Shown in pieces: positions 11,816-22,258 of a stretch of DNA of 64,000 nt. Position 1 is the first letter of the stretch. The number at the start of each line of letters is the position of its first letter. The notes under the pieces are model-generated. The model made no database searches. It had not been told where the DNA came from and was given only the letters and a program-made list of their open reading frames with translations. The position numbers and the translations under genes were made by a program. Source of the stretch: Tupaia tana (taxonomy: Eukaryota; Chordata; Mammalia; Scandentia; Tupaiidae); the NCBI GenBank assembly GCA_026018925.1, contig JAKSZU010000025.1:27450696-27514695 (forward strand), in the 5' to 3' direction.

Positions 11816-12635
11816 GAACAAGAGCACAGACAGAAGCCCCGTTAAAAAGAAGTAATAAAGCTGGAAGGTGGGGAGGAGACAGCAGAAGGGATGACGTGGC
11901 GGTTAGTTCTTCAGAAATTTTTTATTCTTTTTCCTCCTCAAACATTCCAGACTAGGTACTGGAGAAGTTAGCAATGCAGAAATAAAAGCACAACATCACC
12001 AGTTCAAGCTCCTTTTATCTAATATAAAGCTGGGATGGACAGGCTGGCAAGACAGGAAACTGTTAGTACACTCTCCAACCCAGTCCAAAGCTGTGCAGTA
12101 CAACTACGTCCTCAGCCCACTGCCCCAGCTACCCTGGGTGGAGAAGCTGGGCTTCCACTCTCACCGGGTGGCTGTGAGGCCCCAGAGCCTTTGCTGAGCC
12201 ACGTCAGAGGCTGACTGGGCGCCTGGCAATCCGTCCACACTTCGCAGCAGCGAGGTGCTCCAGGCAGAGTTAGTGAGAAGCCTGGGTTCAGGTATGCGGT
12301 CAGACGGCTCCTCTCTATGGACTGGAATACAGAAAGGCCTAGTGGGAGCTGCCGTCGGCAGCAATGAGGCCCCTCAGCTCTGTTAGGACAGCTCCCCTGC
12401 ACCTGCCACCCCAGCTGGTGTGAGCAGAGTCCACATGGAGAGCCCCAACCCTCACCTCTGCCCACACACCTGCCTAGCCCTCTCTGTGGGTCTCAGCGGA
12501 GTCAGAGATCACGCGTGGGGATTCCGTCTCCCCTACCTGTAGGAAGGCGGTGCTCCCTTTCCCGCAGGACCTGTGTCAGAGGAGTTCTGGGAAACGCAGA
12601 CCCAAATGAGGTCGGAGTGTTAGAACATACTACGG
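11816..12635. other. unique or unclassified DNA upstream of L1
   Basis: GC-rich from 12110 to 12620. It could include 5' sequence of the following L1, since it abuts ORF1-like text, but no diagnostic wording is seen. No gene recognised. Confidence 0.4.
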
Positions 12636-13687
12636 AAAGGTCTGGTCGAAAATCACTTGTCATTAAAAAGCAGACCAACAGACAAGGATGCTCTCGAGAT
12701 AAATAAGAAAAGACAGTGGACAGACATCGACATTGAGATGTTACAGTTACCTGAGGAGGAGTTCTGTCTGTCTGGGGCGTGAGTGGGAACGGGGTGGGGC
12801 GGGCTTTGCCACCTTGCCTGGCTGCAGGTGGCCTGGTCATCGGCCTCCGCTGTGGCCTCGCCCTTCTGAGCAGCAGGCCCCAGTGCACACTGCCAAGGGT
12901 CGGCCTGATAAGCCATCAGATAAACTGTGTCAATGAGCAATTATGGACATGCTTGAAATAAATGAAAATATATGCAGACTTAGGAAGAAATAAAAGATAG
13001 AAGAAAGAATCAAATAGTTTTAGAACTCGAGAATGTAATAGCCAAAATATAAAATAAAAAATTCAGTACATGTACTAGATAGCAAAATTGAGGGAACAGA
13101 AGAATAAATCAATAGAAGTGAAGATAGATAGAAATGACCAAACTTGAATGATAGAAACTGAATAGACTAGAAGCAAAATAAGCAAAAGAAACAGAGCCTT
13201 ACACACAGCGGGACTATTTAAGAAAATTTAAGTCTGTGACGTAGGAGAGGAGAAAAAAGGTGGGCTAAAAAGTTATTTTTTTTTTAAATGGTTATTTCCC
13301 AAACTTAGCAAAAACCACAGCCTACAAGCTTATGAAACTAGAATTTCATGACAGAATGAAATAGGACCATCTCCAAATACTTGGAAACAAAACAGTGCAT
13401 TTCTAAATAATGCATGGGTCAGTGAAAAATTCTAGAGGGAAATAAAAATAGTGAGCTGCATAAAAGAGAAAAAAGCCAATATAGTGGGATTCATGAGACA
13501 GAGTTAAAGTAGTGCTTACAAGGAAAGGCAGGACAGCTGAGTGCACGTCTTAGAAAAGTACAGAATTTTAAATTAATAACCTAGGATCCACCTCAAAACC
13601 TGAGCAAAAGGAGAACAAATAAGCCCAAAGCATGTGGGGGAAAATTACTCAAGAACAGAGATTAATGAAATTAAAAACAGAAAAAAC

Positions 13688-13925
13688 ATAGCCAGCTAGG
13701 TGGATGTGGTTACGGTGGCCAGATCCCACATGGCTGGTGGTGCTATTTGAGTCCTGGTGGCTTGAAAAACATTCCGAACCGTACGTGTGCATGCCCCAAA
13801 TCCCCAAAGACCAGAGGAGGAGGGATTGTGGTGTGGCCATGCCCCTTGGGGGTGCTTTCTCTTTTTTTCTCTCTCTCCGTCTCTCTCCAGTGAGTACATA
13901 CACTATATAGCAAAATTTTTTAAAA
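13688..13925 (+). mobile_element. long tRNA-derived SINE inside L1, plus strand
   Basis: Head GCCAGCTAGGTGGATGTGG with B-box region GCTATTTGAGTCCTGG, body CCCCAAATCCCCAAAGACCA and GAGGAGGGATTGTGG, a TC run, then ACTATATAGCAAAATTTTT. AAACAGAAAA before and GTACAGAAAA after look like a worn target duplication. Diverged copy. Confidence 0.75.
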
Positions 13926-14163
13926 GTACAGAAAATTAAGGAAACAAAAACTTTATTCTTAGAAAATAGTAATAAAATGGACAAGGTTCTCAGATCAAAA
14001 AAATAAAAAAGAGAAGACGAATTAATAGTGTCCGTAATAAAGTAAGGATTATAATGCTAAACTTGTAGACATAATAAAAATAAGGAAATACTCTGAAAAA
14101 TTTTACACAACAAAATTTGGCAACTTAGGTAAAGTGGATCAGTTCCCTGAGAAACACATGCTA

Positions 14164-14320
14164 GGGGCCAGCAAGTTCATGGTGGTTAAGCTACGAGACT
14201 CCTACATGCCCAACTGCAGTTCAAGTCCAAGACCTGGTAGCTTGCTTTTTCACTTTCCCTCTCTTTCTCTTTCTGCCTGTCTCTATCTGATCAAATAAAA
14301 AAAATAATAATAAATAAAAT
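14164..14320 (+). mobile_element. short tRNA-derived SINE inside L1, plus strand
   Basis: Head GGGGCCAGCAAGTTCATGGT through AGTTCAAGTCCAAGACCTGG, then straight into a TC-rich run and GATCAAATAAAAAAAATAAT. It lacks the long-SINE body, confirming two families with one head. Confidence 0.8.
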
Positions 14321-14529
14321 GGAAATGATTCTAAAAAAATTTAAAAAGAAAAATATAAGCTATCATAATTTAACAAAAATGAAATAGATCATTTGAATAA
14401 ATATTTATTAAGAAAATTGAAGTTATAACTAAAAAAACTCCTATAAAATAAATCCAGTGGTTCATATAATTTTACTGGTGAATTCCAGTGAATATTAAAC
14501 AGGACTGACGTACGACCAGAAATATACTG

Positions 14530-14700
14530 TTAAAAAGATAATTACTGACCAGTGTGTACAGACGTGTGTGGTCATAGTTTATTAATGCATGTACAAACCA
14601 AGTAACAAAATTTTAGTAGTTATTTATTAATGTACAAATCTTTGTATATATATTTATGTATATATAAAATAACCAAGTGTTTTATTATTCTGGAGCTTCA
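14530..14700. other. AT-rich segment of unknown origin within L1
   Basis: Between recognisable L1 ORF2 blocks there are about 170 bases (GTGTGTGGTCATAGTTTATT..., TATATATTTATGTATATATA) that do not read as L1. It may be an inserted AT-rich element or a very diverged part. Confidence 0.3.
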
Positions 14701-16204
14701 TGGGTGGCTCAACATGGCAAATCAAACAATGTATTAGCTATAGTAACAGACTAGAGAAGAAAAGACATAAACATATTCATTCATATCAAAAAGCATTTGA
14801 CAAATCTTAACGTATGTACAAGATAAAATCCTCAGATAAATGAAAATAGAGAGGAACTCCCTCAGCTTGCTAAAGCACTTCTACAAAATCCCTAAAGCTA
14901 ACACTAACTCAGCAGTAAAAGACTGTTTCTCCCTAAAGCAAAGACATTCTCTCTTAACCTTCTTATTCAATATTGTAATGCAGAAGGCTAGTAAACACAA
15001 GAAAGTGAGAAAGATAAATAAAAGGGATGTTGCTGTAATGAGAGATGTGTCCGCCTCTATTTGCAGAAGACATGAGTGTCTACATGAAAAATCTTACAAA
15101 ATCTTTCAAAAACCCTCCTGGAATTTATAAGTAATATTTGCAAATTTTTAGAATATAAGCAAACATAAAAGCATCAGTTATATTTTCTGTATATGCAAGA
15201 TCACAATCAACACATGGAAATAAAAACATAAAATGTAATACTATTATAATCAGTTGAAAATAGAATACTTAGGTTTAAAAATAACAAAAATTTTCAGGTC
15301 ATATTGCTAAAAACTACAAAACACTTAGGAAATATCAAAGATCTATAGGAAATGAGGAGACGTGTGCCATATCCACACTCTGGGAGAGTCACACAGCAAA
15401 GTTGTCAGTTTTCCCCAGCATCGTAGACATGGGCAGTGCAACTCCTGTCAGAATCACAGCAAGATTTTTTAATAGATACAGATAAGATTATTCTCCAATT
15501 TATATAGAAAGGCTTAGGCACTTCAATAGCTAAAAAATGTTTTAAAAGTATAATAAAATGGGAAGAATTTCTTTCTACTTCCCTGACTTACTGTATTTAG
15601 CTATAGTAACCAAGGCTATGTGGTATTGGTAGAGGATCAGACACACAGACCAATGAAACAGAATACAGAATTAGAATTGCATCCACACAGATATACCCTA
15701 TTGACTTGCAATGGTATAAAATCAATTCAATAGGGGAGAAAAAGTATTTCCATAAAAATGATATTAGAACAAGTGAACATCTTTAGGCAAAAAATGACTT
15801 GACCAAAGGTTTACACATAATGTAAGAATTAACTCAGAGTGAATTAAAGTCTTAACTTCAAAATTTTAAATTCTAAAACTCTTTAAAATAAAAGTATTTT
15901 AGATCTGAGGCAAAGCAAAAAGTTCTTAGAACTAGTATCCCAACATATCTGCAACAGGAAAAACTGATAAATTGGACTACATCAAAATTAAAAACTTTTG
16001 CCCTACAGAAGAGCCTGCTAAGTGGATGAATGATCAGTTACAAACTCGGAGGAAGTAGTTGTAAACCATATATCTAACATAGTGCTTGTGTCTGGAATGT
16101 ATACGAACTCTCAAAGCTCAACAGTAAAAATACCCAAAGAACTCATGTAGCAAGTGGGCAAGGCTATGAAGAGATGTATTACATTCAAAAGGATATACAG
16201 AGGG

Positions 16205-16455
16205 GAAGTGACAGAAAGCAATAAAGTGTGATGCCTGCTAGGCTCACCAACATTGGAAGGTTCTGGTCTGTGTCTGGAAACCTCCTTGAGTATGCTGGGT
16301 GTCTGTATGCCTGTGATTCCGGGCTGGGTGCCCGTGTGCCCGAGATCCCAGGCTGGGTGACCATGTGCCCATGATCCTGAGTTGGCAGAGGCTGCGGTAG
16401 GTCACTGCATCAGGACACCATTGGGGGTGCTGTCTATCTCTCTTACTCGTAAAAA
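16205..16455 (+). mobile_element. SINE-like insertion with internal tandem copies
   Basis: It interrupts L1 ORF2 wording. It contains repeated units built on GCTGGGTG.C..TGTGCC..GAT.C at about 16299-16325, 16323-16351 and 16351-16379, then GGGGGTGCTGTCTATCTCTC and an A-rich tail, like the long SINE body and end but rearranged. Confidence 0.5.
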
Positions 16456-16670
16456 GAACAAATAAATTCACAAAAAGCAAAATAAAGAGGGTATATGGAT
16501 GGCAAATAAGCATATGAAAAGATATGAATCATCACTAGTGACTGAAAAGCAAAATGAAATTCCAGTGATTTTTTTTTTCTTTTTTAGTTTTTGCTACATT
16601 CATGTGAGAATGGGAAAATAAAAATGACAATACCAGATGCTGCAAAGTATGTGAAAAAACTGGGACATTC

Positions 16671-16936
16671 GGGAACCAGCAGTTAGCGTAATGGCTACGT
16701 CGCTGGACTCCCACGTAGTCGACCGCGGTTCGCGTCCCGGACCCGGTGGCTTAAAACTCACGTCGGGCGCGTGTGCGTGTGTGCCCAAGATCCCAAGAGG
16801 AGAATGGAGGAGAAGGGATTGCGGCGTGACCATCCCCCCTGGGGGGTGATTTCTCGCTTTCTGTCTCTATGTCTCTCTCTCTCTGTCTGGTGAGCGCACG
16901 CGCCCTATAGCGAAAATCCTCTCAAAAAAAAAAAAA
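16671..16936 (+). mobile_element. young long tRNA-derived SINE inside L1
   Basis: A near-consensus copy. The head is GGAACCAGCAGTTAGCGTAA with B box GGTTCGCGTCC; the body has CCCAAGATCCCAAGAGG, AGAATGGAGGAG and the CCCCCCTGGGGGG palindrome; then a TC run, CGCCCTATAGCGAAAA and an A tail. The 17-bp duplication AAAAAACTGGGACATTC (16654-16670 and 16932-16948) cuts L1 ORF2 sequence, so it inserted after L1. It serves as the reference copy for this window. Confidence 0.93.
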
Positions 16937-17060
16937 ACTGGGACATTCATACACTGTGGGTGGGAACATAAAACGGTGCAGTTGATCTGAAAACAAATGG
17001 TCAGTTTTTTTTTTTAATCGAAATCTGCAATTATCACACTACTAAGTACTCCAAGGCATT

Positions 17061-17985
17061 ATCTCAGAGAAGTGAAACTGACATTCATGCAAAAGCCTAT
17101 CCATGAATTTGCTGTTTCTTTCTAATAAACGTAAGCTGGACATGAACAGATGTTCTTCAGCAGGTGAAAGAGTAAGCAAACTGGGGGTCATCCACACCTT
17201 GGAACTGTTACTTCACAGTAAAAACAAAACAAACAACGACTATGACACCTGTGTCGATGGGTCTCTCCAGAGAATTATGCTCAGGGCAACGAAAAGGTTG
17301 TGGTTACCGAACAGCAATCCGAGGGCTCCATGTAGTCGTGGAAATGTTCCAAATCTTGACTGCTTTGACGTCCACATCTGGGTGTGATGTGGCCTGTGCA
17401 TAGTTTGGAAAGATGTTCACAATGAGGGAAATTGGTGAAAGGTACCCAGATCCCACTCTCGTTTCCTACATGACATGATACACATTTTCTACCATACTCT
17501 CAGAACAAGAAGTTTAATTAAAAAAAATCACAGTGCTATATTTAGTACAGCACACACTGAATTGATAAACGTTTGGCCTTATTAAAGATGATTCCTGTGG
17601 TTCTGTTCAAGAGGTAATAAAGGAAGGAAATATTTCTGTTCCTCTCATGCAGACTCTTCCGGGTTCTTCCTAATTGCTTGGCATTTCTTTGTCATACATT
17701 ACTCTATATAAATGATTCACTTCACAGTCCCATCTTTATTATCTGTGAGAATACTAGCTAAAAGGGAATATTGGATAACCACCCATGATCACGTCTTCAG
17801 ACCCAAAATGAAGGCATATGAGTTCTGAAAGTGCTTAGCATGGAAAAGGAAATTCGGTCAGGTGTGCTCAGGATGTACCATGGTGTCCCGTGTATAGCAG
17901 GGATTAGATACATATTTTTGGAATATAGCACACTGCAAGTTTTCAGTAAACGGCAAGTAGTGGTCATCATAATTTCAGTAGTAAG
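17061..17985. other. L1 3' flank / unique DNA
   Basis: Text to about 17520 may be L1 3' UTR (an AGAACAAGAAGTTTAATTAA-like end) but is too diverged to be sure. A MIR-like tail (CAAGTTTTCAGTAAACGGCA) occurs near 17937-17956. No gene seen. Confidence 0.35.
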
Positions 17986-17987
17986 AG

Positions 17988-18095
17988 TATTGGTATAATG
18001 GAGAGCACTAGTACTACTAAAAAAAGAGATGAACTGAGTTTAAACCTTGACAACATATGAGGTTACTGTCATCTAAGTAGGTTACCATATCTGTC
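17988..18095 (+). mobile_element. MIR fragment
   Basis: The wording TATAATGGAGAGCACTAG, GAGTTTAAACCTTGAC and TTACCATATCTGTC is spaced as in MIR cores. High divergence. Confidence 0.45.
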
Positions 18096-19614
18096 TTTCT
18101 GCCATATTGTTCTCTTTATGGATTGCTTCTTTCTCTATTCTTTCCAGCACTCAAGACTAATCACCTTCTTTATCCCAAGCACTCATGATCCTAAGGGTGA
18201 AGGAAAACAAAATAAAACTTTTCAATGCAAAAGCATTCAAGATCTTTGCTTTAAAAATTCCCTAAAGTAATAAATTTCTATGTTCTTCCTGACAAAGACA
18301 CACTGGACAGTCAGCATCGGCAAGGATATGCTGAGTCATGGGTGGATGCTTTGACCCTGAGTTGTTGCCAGTGATCAGCAGGATGTTTTCTGTTATATTT
18401 CCAACTCCTTCATGGCATGTGTTAAGTGCTTGTGTGGGCCTCAGTAGCATCATCCTGCATAGGAACAGTCAGACACATTGATTCATCATCATGGTTGCAG
18501 ATCACTTAATCCTGCATTCCTTGGTAAGGGTGGGGGAACTGTCCTCACCTCTCCCTGGTTCACAGGTCACAGGGCCGAGCCCACATGGGACCATCCAGTA
18601 GTGTCTCCATCTAAATGAAGTACATCATCTTACCTACTCTGTTAGCTGGCAAGGAGGAGCAGAATGCCTAAAAGAAAATTGTTGTAATATCCTTAAAGGA
18701 AAGATGTACCCTCTTTCCAGGGGGCTATTTGATTAGGTTTTGCCAGATGACAATGAGTGATTTTGTTTCCTTGTAGCTTTTCTGTTGAAGATTGGGATTG
18801 AGGGAAACATTTAATAATATATTACACTGTACTTGGAAATAGACATGCATCCGTGGTTTAAATTTTTCTTTTACAACGTGGAATTTTTTAATTTCAAAGT
18901 ACTTTTTATTTATTGTGTGATTGAATATTTCTTTCTGGAAAAATGACCTAACCTAGGGAAAACCAAACTGTTCTTTTCAGATTAAACAACAACTACCACC
19001 AAAGATTACCGCAAAAATTAATGTGAAGTTTATAATTTGGCTCTTATAGAAGCTTAAATCATTCTAACATTCTTATTTTACAAAGAACCATGTACCTTCC
19101 CTCTAGTGAAGTGGATCCTTTCAGTTCAAAACTCAGATCAGTGTGTCCTAAGGTCTCTCCATTTGATCACTCAATGCTAATCCAGATTTTCCTCTACTTC
19201 AGTCATGTAAATCTTTCCTCCCGAGAATGCTTCTTTGCGTTCTGCCATCTGGCCATTGCCTATATCAACTGTCCCCTTTTTGACTTTCCTATTTTGTCTG
19301 CTTTTTGGGGATGACCTGAAAAGATGCTAAGCACATGTGCATGTCCCAGGATCCGGGTGGGCTGGAAGGAGATCACACTGTGACTGAGTACTGCAGAGGG
19401 GCTTCTCTCTCCTTCCTCCCTCTCTCATTTGAGAAGAAGTGCTCTGTCGTGATTTTTTTTTTCTTTTTAAAAGATGAATTTTCTCAGAAGTGTTTCCACA
19501 GAGCAGTAGCCATACATGGATAGTTGGGGTTTGTGTACAACCTTGGAAGTGTCTAAGGCTGTCAGCCCTGAAAAACTAAACATGATCATGCCTAATGACA
19601 TAGAAAAAGCTACT
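18096..19614. other. unique DNA, no gene seen
   Basis: Mixed composition. The open frames at 18262-18453 and 19090-19314 have no recognised content. No repeat family is certain, although 19100-19290 has vaguely L2-like wording. Confidence 0.4.
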
Positions 19615-19745
19615 GGTTGGACCAGCAGTAACATAATGGTTACTTCATTAGACTCCCACATGGCCAGTCATGGTTTGAGTCCAAGACTCAGAGGCGTGAA
19701 AGGCGTGCTGGGCACATGTGCACGCATGCTCCTAATTCTTATTGT
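19615..19745 (+). mobile_element. long tRNA-derived SINE, 5' part only
   Basis: Head GGTTGGACCAGCAGTAACAT and B-box region GGTTTGAGTCC, with body to TGCACGCATGCTCCTAATTC. The TC run, end module and tail are missing. Confidence 0.72.
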
Positions 19746-19799
19746 GGGGAAGGAGATGGACAGCGATTCAGGAAGTCCAGTGGCTTTCAATGAAGATTA

Positions 19800-20715
19800 A
19801 CTGAAGAAATTCACAAAAATATTCATCATATAGTCAAATTGTCAAAAGTCAACTACAGAAAGGAAATCTGAAAATCTGAAGATAGAAGTGATTAATCACA
19901 AAGCAATCTCTGTAAGACTGTTAGTGACTTTCTCAGCAGAAACCGTACCAGTGAGAAGGGAGTGGGATAATATTGGGCTGTCAGAAAAGACATGACATAT
20001 TTTTCCTATGCCAAAATGCATCATGACTTTTTTGACAACCTAGTATATTCAAAGTGATGGGAAAAAATACTGCCAACCAAGAATATCCTATCTCACAATA
20101 TTATACATACAGAATCAAGAAGAAATACTTTATCAGATAAACAAAAGCTTACATAGTTCATCACTACTAGATTCAACTTAAGAGAAATGCTGAAGGGAGT
20201 TTCTTAGGATGGAGTGAAAGGATATTAAACAACATGATAGCATTTGAAATGCAAACCCCAAGAATAAATATAAATATATAAACAGTTGCAGAATGTTGTA
20301 ACGCTAAAACTATGGCAAGTAAATAACTTTTCATTCTGGCATGAAGTTGCAAAGTGTAAAAATAAAACCATAAAAAATGCATACGCAATATAAAAAGCTA
20401 CAATTTGTGACATCAATAACGTAACATGGGGTGGGATAAAATAGTGTTGAGGTTTTCTATGTGATCGAACTTTGGTCATTATCAGCTTAAAATAGATTGT
20501 TATAACAGTAAGATGTTTTTTGTAAGCCTCAGGATATCCACAAAGGAAATACAGAAGGTATGAGAATAGAATCAAAGCACATCACTCCATTAAACCAGCA
20601 CAGTATAAAGGAATTCTGCAAGAGTAGAGACAGGAGAGCTACAAGACAGAGAAAACAATAAAAATGCAACTAATAAATCATTCCCTAACAAAATTTTCAC
20701 AAAATTAAAAAAAAA
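19800..20715 (+). mobile_element. L1 ORF1 end and inter-ORF spacer, sense
   Basis: TTCTCAGCAGAAACCGTACC, CCAACCAAGAATATCCTATC, CAGATAAACAAAAGCTTACA and AAATGCTGAAGGGAGT are classic ORF1 3' wording of old L1. After 20220 comes the long spacer (TTTGTGACATCAATAACGTA, TAGATTGTTATAACAGTAAG). It is the segment missing from the L1 at 12640-17060. A MITE sits inside it. Confidence 0.82.
19973..20043. mobile_element. 71-bp mariner-type MITE nested in L1
   Basis: Terminal inverted repeats of about 25 bases begin TTGGGCTGTCAGAAAAGACA and end in a match to its reverse complement (GACTTTTTTGACAACCTAG). It is flanked by TA on both sides (19971-19972, 20044-20045). Removing it restores continuous L1 wording (GGGATAATATTCAAAGTG). 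A second copy lies at 36058-36127. Confidence 0.82.
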
Positions 20716-20726
20716 AAATGAACAAA

Positions 20727-20845
20727 TGCATAAGGCTGGCTCCCTGGTGTAGAGGTCGGGTCCTGTGCATAGAGGGCTGGATCCCACTTGGCCATCCATG
20801 GTTTGAGTCCTGATTCCATGGCTTGATAAACATACCTGGGTGGGC
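20727..20845 (+). mobile_element. tRNA-derived SINE, 5' half
   Basis: A head-like run GGCTGGCTCCCTGGTGTAGA, then GGTTTGAGTCCTGATTCC as B-box region, stopping at the MaLR LTR border. No tail. Confidence 0.55.
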
Positions 20846-21105
20846 TCATCCTCATGAATGGGAGTACTACATTATAAAAAAGGCCCCAGAGAGCTACCTT
20901 GTCCCTTTTACCATGTGACCATACAGCAAGAAGGTGCCACCCAAGAACCAGAAATCAGGTCCTCCCCAGACACCAAATCCTCTGGTTTAAGGAATCTTAG
21001 ACTTCCTAGCCTCCAGAACTGTGAAAAATCAATTTTTGTTGTTTATAGTCCACTTAATCTCTAGTATTTTGTTAAAACAATCTGAATAGACTAATACAAA
21101 AATGT
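20846..21105 (+). mobile_element. MaLR-type LTR fragment (MST/MLT1-like)
   Basis: GGCTCATCCTCATGAATGGG, CCATGTGACCATACAGCAAG, CCTAGCCTCCAGAACTGTGA and an end near AATAGACTAATAC follow MaLR LTR wording in the right order. The 5' part is missing. Confidence 0.75.
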
Positions 21106-21426
21106 GTTGCTATTGATTGGTTAAACTTGTCAGCCAGATTTCCTCGTGGAAGATGAAAACTTTGCTTGGTCTATGCCATTCTTCTTTCATGGAAGTTGTG
21201 GAAGTGCCAGTGGAAATCCCACATTCTTCTCACTCTCTTAGTATTTTCTCTTTTTCAGGAATGGGAGTTCATAGGAATACATTTTTTATATTTCTTCTTT
21301 GTCCAAAAAGCTAATGAAACTAGGTTTGAATAAGTTCTCTTGTTTTCCAAGTACCGGATATGAGGTAGTTTGAAGATTTCTGGACCTTAACTTGTGTTGG
21401 ACCTTGGAACTTGTTTCTGGACCTTA
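21106..21426. other. unique DNA, no gene seen
   Basis: AT-rich, with no recognised repeat. Confidence 0.4.
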
Positions 21427-21515
21427 ACAGTGTCCCAGTCGGGGGTGCTTCCTCCCTTTCTTTTTCTCCCTCTCTCTGTCTCTGGTAAGCACACAGGCTC
21501 TCTGACAAAAATTTA
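21427..21515 (+). mobile_element. long SINE 3' end fragment
   Basis: GGGGGTGCTTCC, a TC-rich run, TGGTAAGCACAC and CTCTCTGACAAAAATTTAAA correspond to the final third of the long SINE; head and body are absent. Confidence 0.6.
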
Positions 21516-21722
21516 AAAATGATAATAAAAATGTTTTCTTAGTATTATGCACACTTTCCCACAGTGCGCTAATAATGGAACAGCATTTAATCAAGGTGTG
21601 TGTTTAAGATGATACATACTCCACTGCAGATTCTAGAACATTTCCATCTTTCTTATTCTTCCCTGTCTAGCTCCTCTGAGGTGTCGGAAAAGTTAACTGT
21701 TGCAACTAACTATTAAAAGACA

Positions 21723-22104
21723 GGGGTCTTCAAAACGTTCATGGAAATGTGCCTAATGAAAAAAGTATGTAAGGATTAATTTTTTTTTTTTTAATATCAA
21801 ACTCACACTGGAAACAGCAGATGGCGTAATGGTTATGTTGCTGGACTCCCATGTAGTCGATCGTGGTTTCAGTCCCAGACCCGGTGACTTAAACTCACAC
21901 TGGGCACATGTGTGTGCGTACCCAAAATCCCAAGAGAAGAAGGGAGGAGGAGGGATTGCAGCGTGGCCATCTCCCCTGGGGGGAGGGTCTCCCTTTCTCT
22001 TTCTCTGTGTCTCTGGTGAGTGCACGTGCCCTATGGCAAAAAATCTCTCTCTAAAAAAATAATAAACTCATACTTTATTTTTTCCATGAAATTACTGAAG
22101 TACC
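21723..22104. mobile_element. second MITE type, split by a SINE
   Basis: Left end GGGTCTTCAAAACGTTCATG (21723-21742); right end, read on the other strand, GGTACTTCAGTAATTTCATG (22104-22085). The halves run 21723-21798 and 22075-22104 with the SINE between. The wording (TTCAAAAAGTTCATGGAAA type) is that of an old mammalian mariner-like MITE; no family name is asserted. Confidence 0.65.
21810..22063 (+). mobile_element. long tRNA-derived SINE inside the MITE
   Basis: Full layout: GGAAACAGCAGATGGCGTAA head, GGTTTCAGTCCCAGACCCGG, body, CTCTGGTGAGTGCACGTGCC, CTATGGC, A-rich tail. An 11-bp duplication AAACTCACACT / AAACTCATACT lies at 21799-21809 and 22064-22074. Confidence 0.88.
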
Positions 22105-22119
22105 ATCACAGAGAGAGAT

Positions 22120-22258
22120 TGGAGTAGGTCGACTTGGGGTCAGATTCTAGTTTGTTCATTTACCGTTTGTGTGACATTAAGCTGGATGTTTAATGCTTCT
22201 TGTTATTAGCACCATCCTCTGAAGAACAAATATAATATTCATAAAATAGTGGTTTTGC
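22120..22258 (+). mobile_element. MIR fragment
   Basis: GGTCAGATTCTAGTTTG, TGTGTGACATTAAGCTGGAT and CATCCTCTGAAGAAC are placed as in the MIR core. Diverged. Confidence 0.5.

Larger units (their letters stand above)
12640..17060 (+). mobile_element. decayed L1 (ORF1 part, internal deletion, ORF2), sense
   Basis: At 12640-13340, wording typical of old L1 ORF1 appears (AATCACTTGTCATTAAAAAG, CAATGAGCAATTATGGACA, AACTCGAGAATGTAATAG). At about 13345 it jumps into ORF2 (CTCCAAATACTTGGAAACAA, then CCAAGGCTATGTGGTATTGG at 15608-15627 and TGATAAATTGGACTACATCA at 15965-15984) and continues to the ORF2 end. Roughly 1.5 kb around the ORF junction is absent. Frames are full of stops; it is not active. Insertions within it are listed separately. 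Confidence 0.85.

Noticed and set aside
16671-16936. SINE heads as functional tRNA genes
   Set aside because: Boxes A and B are present but arms do not pair into a tRNA, and the copies are interspersed retroposons with A tails.
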